A stretch of 64,000 nt of DNA. It comes from Pachypanchax playfairii (taxonomy: Eukaryota > Chordata > Actinopteri > Cyprinodontiformes > Aplocheilidae). The notes beneath the pieces were generated by a model, which had not been told where the DNA came from, did no database searches, and saw nothing but the letters and a program-made list of their open reading frames with translations. Positions within the stretch are counted from its first letter, which is position 1; every line of letters begins with the position of its first letter. A program made the translations under genes and the position numbers. Shown in pieces: positions 54,763-64,000 of the stretch. The DNA is taken from assembly GCA_006937955.1 (NCBI GenBank), contig SSNP01000123.1, positions 308,894 to 372,893 of the forward strand, in the 5' to 3' direction.

Positions 54763-57700
54763 ATGGCGGCTTGTTTTCCGGAGGTTTCGGAGCTGCTCGG
54801 TGCTGCTCGGGACCGGTACGTGAAGCTGTTCGGAGAGGAGCCTCAGGCGGCGGCGTGCGCACCGGGAAGAGTCAACCTGATCGGGGAGCACACCGACTAC
54901 AATCAGGGATTCGTGCTTCCAATGGTAAAAACACACTCCTCCTCTGGGGCAGTTTGACCAGGACACACCGGGTCACCGTGAAGAACCGGAGACAGTCTGG
55001 AAGTTCAGAACATTTTCTGTTTTACTTCCTTATTTTGAGTGAGAAAGTTTTAACCGTATGTTTCTGAGTCAGGCACTTCCCCTTGTGACTGTGGTGGTAG
55101 GGAGTCAAACCTGTGGCCAAAGCGTTACCATGGTAACTGCAAGGGAGGATGCTGATGAGCCCCACACAGTGAACTTCACCCTGCCCAGTGATGGATCTCC
55201 TGTCCCTCCAGGACAGCCCCGCTGGGCCAACTATCTGAAAGGTGTCATACAGCACTACAGAGGTAGGTAACATAACCGTGTGTGTGTGTGGGGGGGGGTC
55301 GCAGGTCCTGATCAGACTTGATTCAGTCCTTTGACGTTTGGACAAATTGCTCCCTGTTCAGGTCTCTGAAGGTACGCTAGCATCTCAGTCAGGTTCAGGT
55401 CTCTGAGGGACAACCAGCATCTCAGTCAGGTTCAGGTCTCTGAAGGTCCACCAGCATCTCAGTCAGGTTCAGGTCTCTGAAGGTCCACCAGCATCTCAGT
55501 CAGGTTCAGGTCTCTGAGGGACAACCAGCATCTCAGTCAGGTTCAGGTCTCTGAAGGTCAACCAGCATCTCAGTCAGGTTCAGGTCTCTGAAGGTCAACC
55601 AGCATCTCAGTCAGGTTCAGGTCTCTGAAGGTCCACCAGCATCTCAGTCTGGTTCAGGTCTCTGAAGGTCCACCAGCATCTCAGTCAGGTTCAGGTCTCT
55701 GAAGGTCCACCAGCATCTCAGTCTGGTTCAGGTCTCCGAAGGTCCACCAGCATCTCAGTCAGGTTCAGGTCTCTGACCTTTGACCTTTTCCAGATTGATG
55801 AGCAGCAAGTTTCTCTAAAGTCCCTGCTGTCTTCTCTCCTCCTTTTGTTTTATGTTAACACACACCTGTATGCTCCAGACAGCAAACCTTTTATAGCAAA
55901 GCTGATGATGATGATGATGATGATAATAATGATCAGTTATCAATACTTCTGATCATCTGGATGTTCCTGGTGTTGTTCTTCTGAAGTTGAATTGAAGACC
56001 TGCTGAGATGCACATGATGTTCTGAGGAACTGGACATTATGTTGGCTGATGTGGACCTTGTCTTTATCTTGTCTTTTGCAGCTGCTCCTGTCCCCGGTTT
56101 TAGGGCAGTGATAGCCAGCAGTGTCCCCCTGGGTGGAGGACTGTCCAGTTCTGCCTCTCTGGAGGTGGCCTTCTACACCTTCCTACAACAGCTCAAACCA
56201 GGTCAGAACCTGAGTACACAAAAGCTCTCGTGTTCAGAAACCAGAAACTTCCATCAGTTGGGTCTCTATGTAAAATGTAATAATCTGTAAATCTCAGATT
56301 TTATTCCCAGTAGAACATAAACAACATGTCAGATGTTGAAACTGAGATATTTGATCATTTAGAATTTGATGACAGTGACACGTCCCATAAAGCTGGAACA
56401 GGTAACAAGAGCTTCAGACAAGAATGGAACCACATTCCTCTCCTAAACCTCCAGATGTTTACAGACAGATGTTAGAAGAGGAGATGCTACATGATGGTAA
56501 ACATCACCCTGTTCCTGCTTTATGAGACGTGTCCAACACAGGACGGGACATGTGTCCAACACAGGACAGGACACGTGTGTCCAACACAGGATGGGACGTG
56601 TGTCCAAAACAGGAGTCCAACCCATGACAGGACACGTGTGTCCAACACACGACAGGACGTGTGTCCAATATGAGTCCAACCCATGACAGGACACGTGTGT
56701 TGGACACACAACGGGACATGTCCTGGATGGAGGAGTCCAGGTCCTGGATGGAGGAGTCCAGGTCCTGGATGGAAGAGGACAGGTCCTGGATGGAAGAGGA
56801 CAGGTCCTGGATAGAGGAGTCTGGGTCCTGAATGGAAGAGTCTGGGACCTGAATGGAGGAGGACAGGTTCTGGATGGGGGAAGACAGGTCCAGGAACTGT
56901 CATGGAGACTGTGTCCTTGGTACAGGTCTCAGTTGATGCTGACTTGTTGCAATGATCTTCCTCGATGAGACTCTGGGTGTGTCCAGCTGATGAACTCTAG
57001 TATTTGCAGGACTTGTGAAAGATGATCTGCTGCATTCCGGAATAGCACTACAACTGGTGTCAGCTTGTTGGAGTAGTTCTGTGACTTTGCTAGCACTTGC
57101 TAGCATTTTTTTTGTTCTTTTTGAATATTTCTTGCTAGTTTTTTCTTCTGGAAATATTTTCTAAATACTTTTCTTCTTATTTGGGTGCTGTGCTGATTGA
57201 GTTTTTTGCATGATTTGTCACTTTTTTGCCACTTGTTATAATGCGTAACCATGGCAACAAGAGACTTGTTTACAAGAAAGAGCAGCTAACTGACATTTCT
57301 AAGGCTGAAATAATCCTCAAATTGAAAGTCTGGGTCCCTGATGAGCTCAAAAGAAGAAGACGTGGATGCAGAGCAGGAGCAAAGTGAAGAGAGAGAAAGA
57401 GGAAGTTTAAACCTTCACTTCCATCAGTCATATTAACAAATATGAGATATCTCGCTAACAAAATGGATGAACTTTAAACTGTGTTGAAGACCCAGCCAGA
57501 GTATCAGGAATGCAGCATCATGTGTTTTACTGAGACATGGCTAAAGGAACATATCCTGGACTCCAGCGTGTCTCTGTCTAGCTTTCAAACAATACGGGCA
57601 GACAGAGATTTGAAGAGGAGCGTCAAAAGAAGAGGAGTTTGTCAGCTGATCACATCTGCAGTAACCTGTTGGGGGTGGAGCATCAGAGCAGGTGACATGA

Positions 57701-60058
57701 AGAGGCTGAACAGATTGATAAGGAGGACTGATTTTGTCCTGGAGACTGAACAGGAGTCTCTTGAGTTGATTGTCCAAAGGAGGATGAAGAACATGATGGA
57801 GAACCCTCATCATCCTCTTCAGAACACAGTAACTCAACAACAGAGTGTCTTCAGTCAGAAGATTCTTCATAATCCGCTGCAGCACAGACCTACAGGAGAT
57901 CCTTCCTGTCCACACCTAGAACCTTCTACAATGGCTTCCTGAAAAAGAACTGAGCTACAACAACACTTAATTTACCTTCGGGGTATTTTTGATTTGATTT
58001 GATTTGATCACTTTAGATCTTTTTATTTGAATCTTTGATTTGAACTCTGTGTTTGTCTTTTTTCACAGATGATGGAGACAAATTGTCCAAAGCGGTAGCT
58101 TGTCAGCAGGCTGAACACACACATGCTGGTGTACCGTGTGGCATAATGGATCAGTTTGTCTCTGTCTTCGGCAGTGAGGGACACGCTCTGCTTATTGATT
58201 GCAGGTACCATAAACACCCTGTTTCAGCCGGTTCTAGTAACGTGGACTGGGACTGGTTTAGACTAACTCAGTCCTTGTGTTGTACTTGTGACTTGATTCA
58301 GGTCCCTGAAAGCCACCCCAGTCCCCCTGACAGATCCAGGACTGGTTGTCCTTATCACCAACTCTAATGTGAAGCACTCTCTGACTGGCAGTGAGTACCC
58401 GACGAGACGCAGACAGTGTGAAGAGGCTGCATCTGTCCTGAAGAAGGACAGTCTCAGGGACGTTAGTCTTAAGGACCTGGAAGGTAACAAGTCTTTTTAC
58501 CTTGTTCTCATCTAGTTTGTCTCAACGTGTCTTACAGGCTGTTTGATGGTCTTGAGCAACATCATGGGAGTTTGTTTTGATACAGAAACTTTTACCTTAC
58601 AAATAAAACTTAAGAAAGTATTAATGTAGTAAATCAGAGATGTTTTTACTTATTGTATTTGTTTTAGTGGGATATTGATGAGTTTTGAGTTTCATTGTAG
58701 AATTAATTTCACACACAGATTTTTTTGGGATTAATAATTGCTGAACTGGCACCTTAAACAATTTATTAATTCATGTAGTATATTTTTTATTGATTTAACT
58801 TATATTTATTTATATTATATAATCTCAGGATATGATACAATGTAAAAACAGTCAGATTTGATGAATTATAACACAATCCTACAATAATTTGACTCGATAT
58901 CAAACAAACAGAAACTCATAAAAAGGTGAAATCCACCGTCTCTCACTGGTGACATCAGACAGACACTGGGTGAGAGGCGGGGCTACAATTGGACAGTATG
59001 CACACGCACGTGCACACTATTATTGTGTAACAACTTGGGTGGAGGTTTCTTCCTGTCCTCTCAGACCCCAGTGGGTCCAGGCGGAACTCATCCTGGTTCT
59101 GGTTCTGCTGGAGGTTTCTTCCTGTCCTCTCAGACCCCAGTGGGTCCAGGCGGAACTCATCCTGGTTCTGGTTCTGCTGGAGGTTTCTTCCTGTCCTCTC
59201 AGACCCCAGTGGGTCCAGGCGGAACTCATCCTGGTTCTGGTTCTGCTGGAGGTTTCTTCCTGTCCTCTCAGACCCCAGTGGGTCCAGGCGGAACTCATCC
59301 TGGTTCTGGTTCTGCTGGAGGTTTCTTCCTGTCCCCTCAGACTCCAGTGGGTCCAGGCGGAACTCATCCTGGTTCTGGTTCTGCTGGAGGTTTCTTCCTG
59401 TCCTCTCAGACCCCAGTGGGTCCAGGCGGAACTCATCCTGGTTCTGGTTCTGCTGGAGGTTTCTTCCTGTCCTCTCAGACCCCAGTGGGTCCAGGCAGAA
59501 CTCATCCTGGTTCTGGTTCTGCTGGAGGTTTCTTCCTGTCCTCTCAGACCCAGTGGGTTCAGGCGGAACTCATCCTGGTTCTGGTTCTGCTGGAGGTCTC
59601 TTCCTGTCGTTCCGGCCTTGAAATGCAGTTGTTGAATATAAAAATAAACATTTTTTTTCTAACATTTCAGAAGCGAAGGCCGAGTTGGACGATGTGACGT
59701 ATCGAAGAGCTCGTCATGTGGTGGAGGAGATCGACAGAACGGTGCGAGCTGCTGAAGCCTTGAAGAGAGGAGCCTACAAGGAGTTTGGCAAGCTGATGGT
59801 GGAGAGCCACAATTCTCTGAGGTAGAGATGAAGCTTCCAGCTCAGGTGTTCCATCAGCTGACAGGATGTGAGTTAACACCGTCTCCGTGTGTTAGAGACC
59901 TGTATGAGGTGAGCTGCAGTGAGCTGGACGAGCTGGTTTCTTCAGTCATGGAGGTGGACGGAGTCTACGGCAGCAGGATGACGGGAGGAGGGTTCGGGGG
60001 ATGCACCGTAACTCTGCTGCAGGCTCATGCCATTGACAAGGCCATTCAGCACACACAG
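54763..60058 (+). CDS. galk1: Galactokinase gene, last exon not found
   Basis: Phosphorylates galactose to galactose-1-phosphate, the first Leloir step, in the cytosol. Exons: 54763-54924, 55073-55262, 56082-56201, 58069-58204, 58302-58483, 59671-59821, 59896-60058. They sum to 1,104 nt, 368 codons in frame. GHMP-kinase motifs are all present: GRVNLIGEHTDYNQG (exon 1), PLGGGLSSSASLEV (exon 3, ATP loop), CGIMDQFVS with the catalytic Asp (exon 4) and RMTGGGFGGCTV (exon 7). Exon phases agree with continuous alignment to human GALK1 (392 residues). The ATG follows CCGTCTTGTCCTCC and gives the expected MAA start. The final exon, about 23 codons in human, was not found between 60,059 and 62,068. 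Introns 2 and 5 carry minisatellites. It is GALK1 rather than GALK2 by similarity at the motifs and N-terminus. Confidence 0.94.
55365..55785. repeat. 37-bp minisatellite in galk1 intron 2
   Basis: About 11 units of GGTCTCTGAAGGTCCACCAG followed by CATCTCAGTCAGGTTCA, with GGGACAACC and CTGG variants. Confidence 0.93.
56520..56890. repeat. Two adjoining minisatellites in galk1 intron 3
   Basis: 56,520-56,715 has variants of GTGTCCAACACAGGACGGG. 56,720-56,890 has variants of GGTCCTGGATGGAGGAGTCCA (about 20-21 bp). Minus-strand open frames across them are artefacts. Confidence 0.85.
57240..57990 (+). pseudogene. Internally deleted LINE in galk1 intron 3
   Basis: The first part (57,481-57,625) reads CSIMCFTETWLKEHILDSSV, the start of an APE-type endonuclease. 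At about 57,630 it jumps to LITSAVTCWGWSIRAGDMKR, the RT C-terminal region also seen at 16,150. It ends TTAATTTACCTTCGGGGTAT with (TTTGA)n. Most of endonuclease and RT is missing. Confidence 0.7.
59035..59620. repeat. 69-bp minisatellite in galk1 intron 5
   Basis: Eight units of GGAGGTTTCTTCCTGTCCTC, TCAGACCCCAGTGGGTCCAG and GCGGAACTCATCCTGGTTCT plus GGTTCTGCT. 69 is divisible by three, so long artefact frames occur on both strands. Each unit carries a strong polypyrimidine-AG, about 50-640 nt before the genuine acceptor of exon 6 at 59,671. Confidence 0.95.
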
Positions 60059-61540
60059 GTAATCAGTCACCTGTCAGACTAAACAGGAACTTCCACATGG
60101 AGAGCATGAGATGTTTAGTGTTGGTGCTTCATAGTGACACCTGCTGGATTAAAATCTCATTACAGGGACCTTGATAACATTCATTCATTCTGACATGAAA
60201 CCAGAATGTTCCTGTTTACACCATCACTGAATGAAACATGAGTCATTCCCAGGTTTTAAAATATAATCCATATTTTATGCCTGTGACTCTTAATAAATCT
60301 TGTTTGCTTGTAAGTAAAAGTGAAAAACGTGAAATCAAAGGGAAAGTTGTGTTAAATAGTCGAACTTGTCAAAGTGGGTTTGAGAAATTAAAAAATCTGA
60401 TGTTTTTCATACATTATGTTACAGAACCGGGTCAGACTAGTACTTTAATAGAATTTCAAAAAATCCTACAGAACTCCTGAAAAAGGGAAAACTCTGGATT
60501 ACAGCTTTACCTGAACATTCTGACCTGATGAAGACTGAGATCAGTAGAACAGTGATGACGAGCCAAAAACAAACAAACAAACTCTCATTTCGGCACGAAG
60601 CAAATGAGCAGAAAGTTTTTCTTCTGCAGCTGTGTCGGTCACATGACTTCAGGTCACAGTGTTTCTCAGCTCGCGTCCTCAGGATTCACTGTCCTGCTTG
60701 TTTTAGATGTTTCCCTGCTTAAGTACTCCAGAGTCACATGACTGCAGGACAGCATGCACACCGGGGTCAGAAACCCTGTGATACAGGGTTTGACTCTTCC
60801 TGCTTGATGCTTCAGTGTGAGTGTTGATCTGAGACTAGCCATTTGATTTAACTTGGTGTGGTAATGAGGGCTGCAGAAAAACCTGTACGTGCAGCTGCAG
60901 AAGGGGAATGCAGCCTCGATAGTAGAACAGGAGCTGCCAGATCCTGTTTACAGGAGTGGCCATGTTGGCACCTGCTCACCTGCACGCAGTCATGGAGTTT
61001 TTTACATCATGGACACCTCAGCACACTGCAGGGTGGGGGGGTTGAATCCCTGGACCACTGGGTTAAAGTCCTGAAGTTAATGATAGTTTAAATACTCACT
61101 GACTTGAACTCTAGACTGATGAACTGCCTGTGATGGTTCAGGTTTTCATGGTTTCATGGACTACTTCCTTCCCTGTCATGCACCACTATCCTCCATTCAG
61201 ATAATGCTCTTTACTCTTGTCCCTGGTTTAACCACGTCCCAGACTCAGTGGAAAGAATGGAATCCAGACAGTGAAGACTTTGGCTTGTTGATTTTAAAAC
61301 GACAAAGGAAACAAAGGAGTTTTCTATTGCTAACCTCTAAAACTTGAACTTTTCCTCTCATGGTGATCCTGTTTGCTAGGAGATCTTTGCATTCCAGAGG
61401 GTATTTGAAATGGAGTGTCTGAAGACATTTGTTCACAGGGGATAAAAGCAGCTTTTCGTGTTCTGGCTGTCACTTTAAAGGGAGAATTCAGACAAACTGT
61501 CCAGTCCCCTGTGTCTTGCTCGGACAGCTCCAGTGTGTGT
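60059..61540. other. No gene recognised; region searched for galk1 exon 8
   Basis: Reading AG-preceded short frames by eye, I did not find a segment matching the conserved galactokinase C-terminus (family ATFYLSQAADGAKV). A frame at 60,889-61,074 has FYIMDTSAH but no acceptor or alignment to support it. Confidence 0.4.
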
Positions 61541-61549
61541 GAAAGTGAG

Positions 61550-61620
61550 AGATCAGTTTGTATAAAAAGAGCTTGGTGCTAACAGAGGCTGTACTGTCTG
61601 GTTATTAGCATGCTGGTCTG
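61550..61620 (+). promoter_or_regulatory. Possible TATA promoter of the KCTD gene
   Basis: TATAAAAAGAGCTTGG at 61,561, then a likely start region near 61,590, about 480 nt upstream of the KCTD ATG on the same strand. Motif seen, role inferred. Confidence 0.4.
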
Positions 61621-62068
61621 CTCACCGCTGCCCTCCTGCCTTTTTGCTTTAACTGAATCGGGTTGTGGGACTGCTGTGGGCTGGCACCACTCACAGAAGA
61701 TACATCTGCAAAGTTGTTAAGGTTGTCCCATAAATTAATGGAGATTACTTGCATTTCAAGGCATGGCACATTTTCTTTGAGACAACAGTGAAGAAGAGAA
61801 CTGAAACCCTTTCAGGTTCACAGTGGTTCCATAAATCTTTAGCTTTGGACTCAGACTTGGCAGGTCCCTCCAAACCAGGCTGTATCTGGGTGACTGCTGT
61901 GGATTTCTGCCTGCCAAAGGAAAAACGGTCTGTCTTTGAAACTAAAGAAACACTTGTAAGTTGTACAGCTCTTAGTTTTCAATGTTCCTGATCAGAGCAA
62001 GAGGATCCTCATCTTCTCAGCAGTGACACCAGAGAAGAGGTCCAGAGACACTCAGCTTCACCTCCAAG

Positions 62069-62476
62069 ATGCTGAATCTCAACTCAACTGATGACAACAG
62101 GAACTCTGTCCAGGACCCAGTGTCACTGAATGTTGGTGGGGAAATTTATACAACAACCCTGGACACTTTGACCCGCTGCCGAGACTCAATGCTGGGTGCA
62201 ATGTTCACTGGAGAAATCCCCGTGCTCAGGGACAACAAGGGAAATGTCTTCATAGACCGAGATGGGAAAGTGTTCAGGTATATTCTGAATTACCTGAGGT
62301 CCAGCTCCTTGGATCTGCCACATGGCTTTTCAGAGCTGTCACTGCTACGGAGAGAAGCTGATTTCTTCCAGCTGCGTCCTCTGTTGGAGGAGATTCACCG
62401 TTATGAGTCATCAGTGCCACTCAGCCTTAGAGGAGGGCCGTTAGGAGCCATGATCTTTGTAAATTTTGATACCAAG
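62069..62476 (+). CDS. KCTD-family BTB protein, first coding exon
   Basis: 136 codons from ATG (context CCAAGATGC) to donor AAG|GTACGT, phase 0. Residues 16-115 form a T1-type BTB domain: DPVSLNVGGEIYTTTLDTL, SMLGAMFTGEIP, FIDRDGKVFRYILNYLR, LDLPHGFSELSLLRREADFF, QLRPLLEEI. It resembles KCTD6, KCTD11 and KCTD21 (KCASH group), which bind cullin-3 and restrain Hedgehog signalling through HDAC1. Which member is uncertain. The exon ends in LGAMIFVNFDTK, the start of the C-terminal domain. The remaining exon or exons lie beyond the window. No stop precedes the donor; unspliced, it would stop at 62,494. An intron here is unusual, as human KCTD6 and KCTD21 have the coding region in one exon by my recollection. 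Confidence 0.85.
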
Positions 62477-62629
62477 GTACGTATGAGCTTATAGAAATGT
62501 ATGAGATCAGTTGTTGGCCTGGTATTTTTATCTCATTTATAAAATGTAAACTGCATGACCCATTATACAGTCATCAGTTCAGTTTTAGATCTACATCTGT
62601 GCTGCTTTGGAATTGACTTGTTGGTCCCA

Positions 62630-64000
62630 TTGGACTCTAACTGCTGGACTCTAACTGCTGAACCCTTACTGCTGGACTTTAGTCGTTGGACTCTAGTCAT
62701 TGGACACTAATCATTGGAATCTAACTGCTGGACACCAACTGCAGGACTCTTAATCATTGGACTCTAACTGCTGAACTCTAGTCATTGGACTCTAACTGCT
62801 GGACTCTAATTGCTGGACTCTAATCATTAGACTCTAGCCATTGGACTCTAATCATTGGACTCTTAACTGCTGGACTCTAATCGTTGGGCTTTAACTGCTG
62901 AACTCTAATTTTTGGACTCTAATCGTTGAACTCTAGTCATTGGACTCTAGTCGTTGGACTCTAACCTTTGGACAGTAACTGCTGGTCTCTAATCATTGGA
63001 CTCTGTTTGTTGGACTCTAATTGTTGGACTCTAACTGCTGGACTCTAATCGTTGGACTCTAATCTTTGGACAGTAACTACTGGACTCTAATCTTTGGAAT
63101 CTAACTGCTGGTCTCTAATCGTTGGACTCTAATCGTTAGACTCTAACTGCTTTTCTCTAAACGTTGGACTCTAACTGATGAGCTCTAATCGTTGGACTCT
63201 AACTGCTGGACTCTAATCGTTGGACTCTAACTGCTGGTCTCTAATCGTTGGACTCTAACTGCTGGTCTCTAATCGTTGGACTCTAACTGCTGGTCTCTAA
63301 TCATTGGACTCTAACTGATGAACTAATCGTTGGACTCTTACTGCTGGTCTCTAATCGTTGGACAGTAACTGCTGGTCTCTAATCGTTGGACAGTAACTGC
63401 TGGTCTCTAATCATTGGACTGTAATCGTTGGACTCTAATCTTTGGACAGTAACTACTGGACTCTAATCTTTGGAATCTAACTGCTGGTCTCTAATCGTTG
63501 GACTCTAATCGTTAGACTCTAACTGCTTTTCTCTAAACGTTGGACTCTAACTGATGAGCTCTAATCGTTGGACTCTAACTGCTGGACTCTAATCGTTGGA
63601 CTCTAACTGCTGGTCTCTAATCGTTGGACTCTAACTGCTGGTCTCTAATCGTTGGACTCTAACTGCTGGTCTCTAATCATTGGACTCTAACTGATGAACT
63701 AATCGTTGGACTCTTACTGCTGGTCTCTAATCGTTGGACAGTAACTGCTGGTCTCTAATCGTTGGACAGTAACTGCTGGTCTCTAATCATTGGACTGTAA
63801 TCGTTGGACTCTAATCTTTGGACAGTAACTACTGGACTCTAATCTTTGGAATCTAACTGCTGGTCTCTAATCGTTGGACTCTAATCGTTAGACTCTAACT
63901 GCTTTTCTCTAAACGTTGGACTCTAACTGATGAGCTCTAATCGTTGGACTCTAACTGCTGGACTCTAATCGTTGGACTCTAACTGCTGGTCTCTAATCGT
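62630..64000. repeat. 14-bp minisatellite with 376-bp higher-order units, KCTD intron
   Basis: The basic unit is GGACTCTAATCGTT alternating with GGACTCTAACTGCT. From 63,061 it is organised into 376-bp units: 63,061-63,436 and 63,437-63,812 look identical, and a third starts at 63,813 and leaves the window. Before 63,061 the array is more irregular. Confidence 0.93.

Noticed and set aside
55365..55785. CRISPR-like regularly spaced repeats
   Set aside because: There are no unique spacers: the whole 37 bp repeats, in a vertebrate intron. A minisatellite.
58949..59697. 228- and 224-codon frames in the galk1 intron
   Set aside because: They arise from the 69-bp minisatellite, and the interval is intronic by the exon phases of galk1.
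60889..61074. galk1 last exon (contains FYIMDTSAH)
   Set aside because: Only three or four residues agree with the family C-terminus, and there is no acceptor in the right phase near it.

Overview
This window is vertebrate nuclear DNA, almost certainly from a teleost fish. The reasons are spliced genes with GT-AG introns and conserved vertebrate exon phases (cdkl5-, PLC-delta-, galk1- and KCTD-type), and a dense, typically fish repeat load: Tc1-like transposon, tRNA-headed SINEs, LINE fragments, a Ty3/gypsy chromovirus of Tf1/sushi type, several MITE families and many minisatellites. The species cannot be fixed from sequence alone. No bacterial, phage or CRISPR feature is present.

Layout. 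(1) 1-7.3 kb, + strand: probable promoter and untranslated exon 1, then coding exons 2 and 3 of a cdkl5-like kinase gene (33 codons). The rest of that gene is not recognisable anywhere in the window. (2) 7.3-35.4 kb: repeat-rich DNA with no host gene seen. It holds a decayed Tc1-like element (about 8.0-9.4 kb), a very decayed + strand Ty3/gypsy copy broken by a SINE, a Harbinger-like MITE, a LINE and another MITE (14.1-17.8 kb), and a nearly intact - strand chromovirus with both LTRs (28,649-34,433). The chromovirus sits inside an inverted copy of a TTAA-flanked MITE. (3) A one-base N at 35,412, a truncated third LTR and a 17-bp minisatellite (36.0-37.1 kb). (4) 37.8-47.5 kb, + strand: a phospholipase C delta gene (closest by eye to the delta-3 group), 13 exons found, 5' end missing. 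Its first visible intron is a textbook U12-type AT-AC intron. (5) 47.5-54.5 kb: repeats and three minisatellite or microsatellite blocks. (6) 54.8-60.1 kb, + strand: galk1 (galactokinase), seven of the eight exons expected from human GALK1. (7) 62.07-62.48 kb, + strand: first coding exon of a KCTD (KCASH-like) BTB gene, whose following intron opens into a 14-bp minisatellite organised in 376-bp higher-order units to the window end.

How the parts relate. The three host genes of the right half share strand but no pathway: PLC-delta cleaves PIP2, galactokinase starts the Leloir pathway, and KCTD proteins are cullin-3 adaptors or BTB scaffolds. Most of the window's biology is transposable-element layering. 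Nested insertions give a relative order: MITE, then chromovirus; gypsy, then SINE, then Harbinger-like MITE. The most informative observations are the AT-AC intron, the self-priming signature of the chromovirus (an 11-nt primer site complementary to its own predicted mRNA 5' end) and the three incomplete host genes. These raise the question of assembly joins, especially at 35,412.

All exon borders were read by eye from splice consensus, frame continuity and remembered family sequence. No alignment or database search was run.
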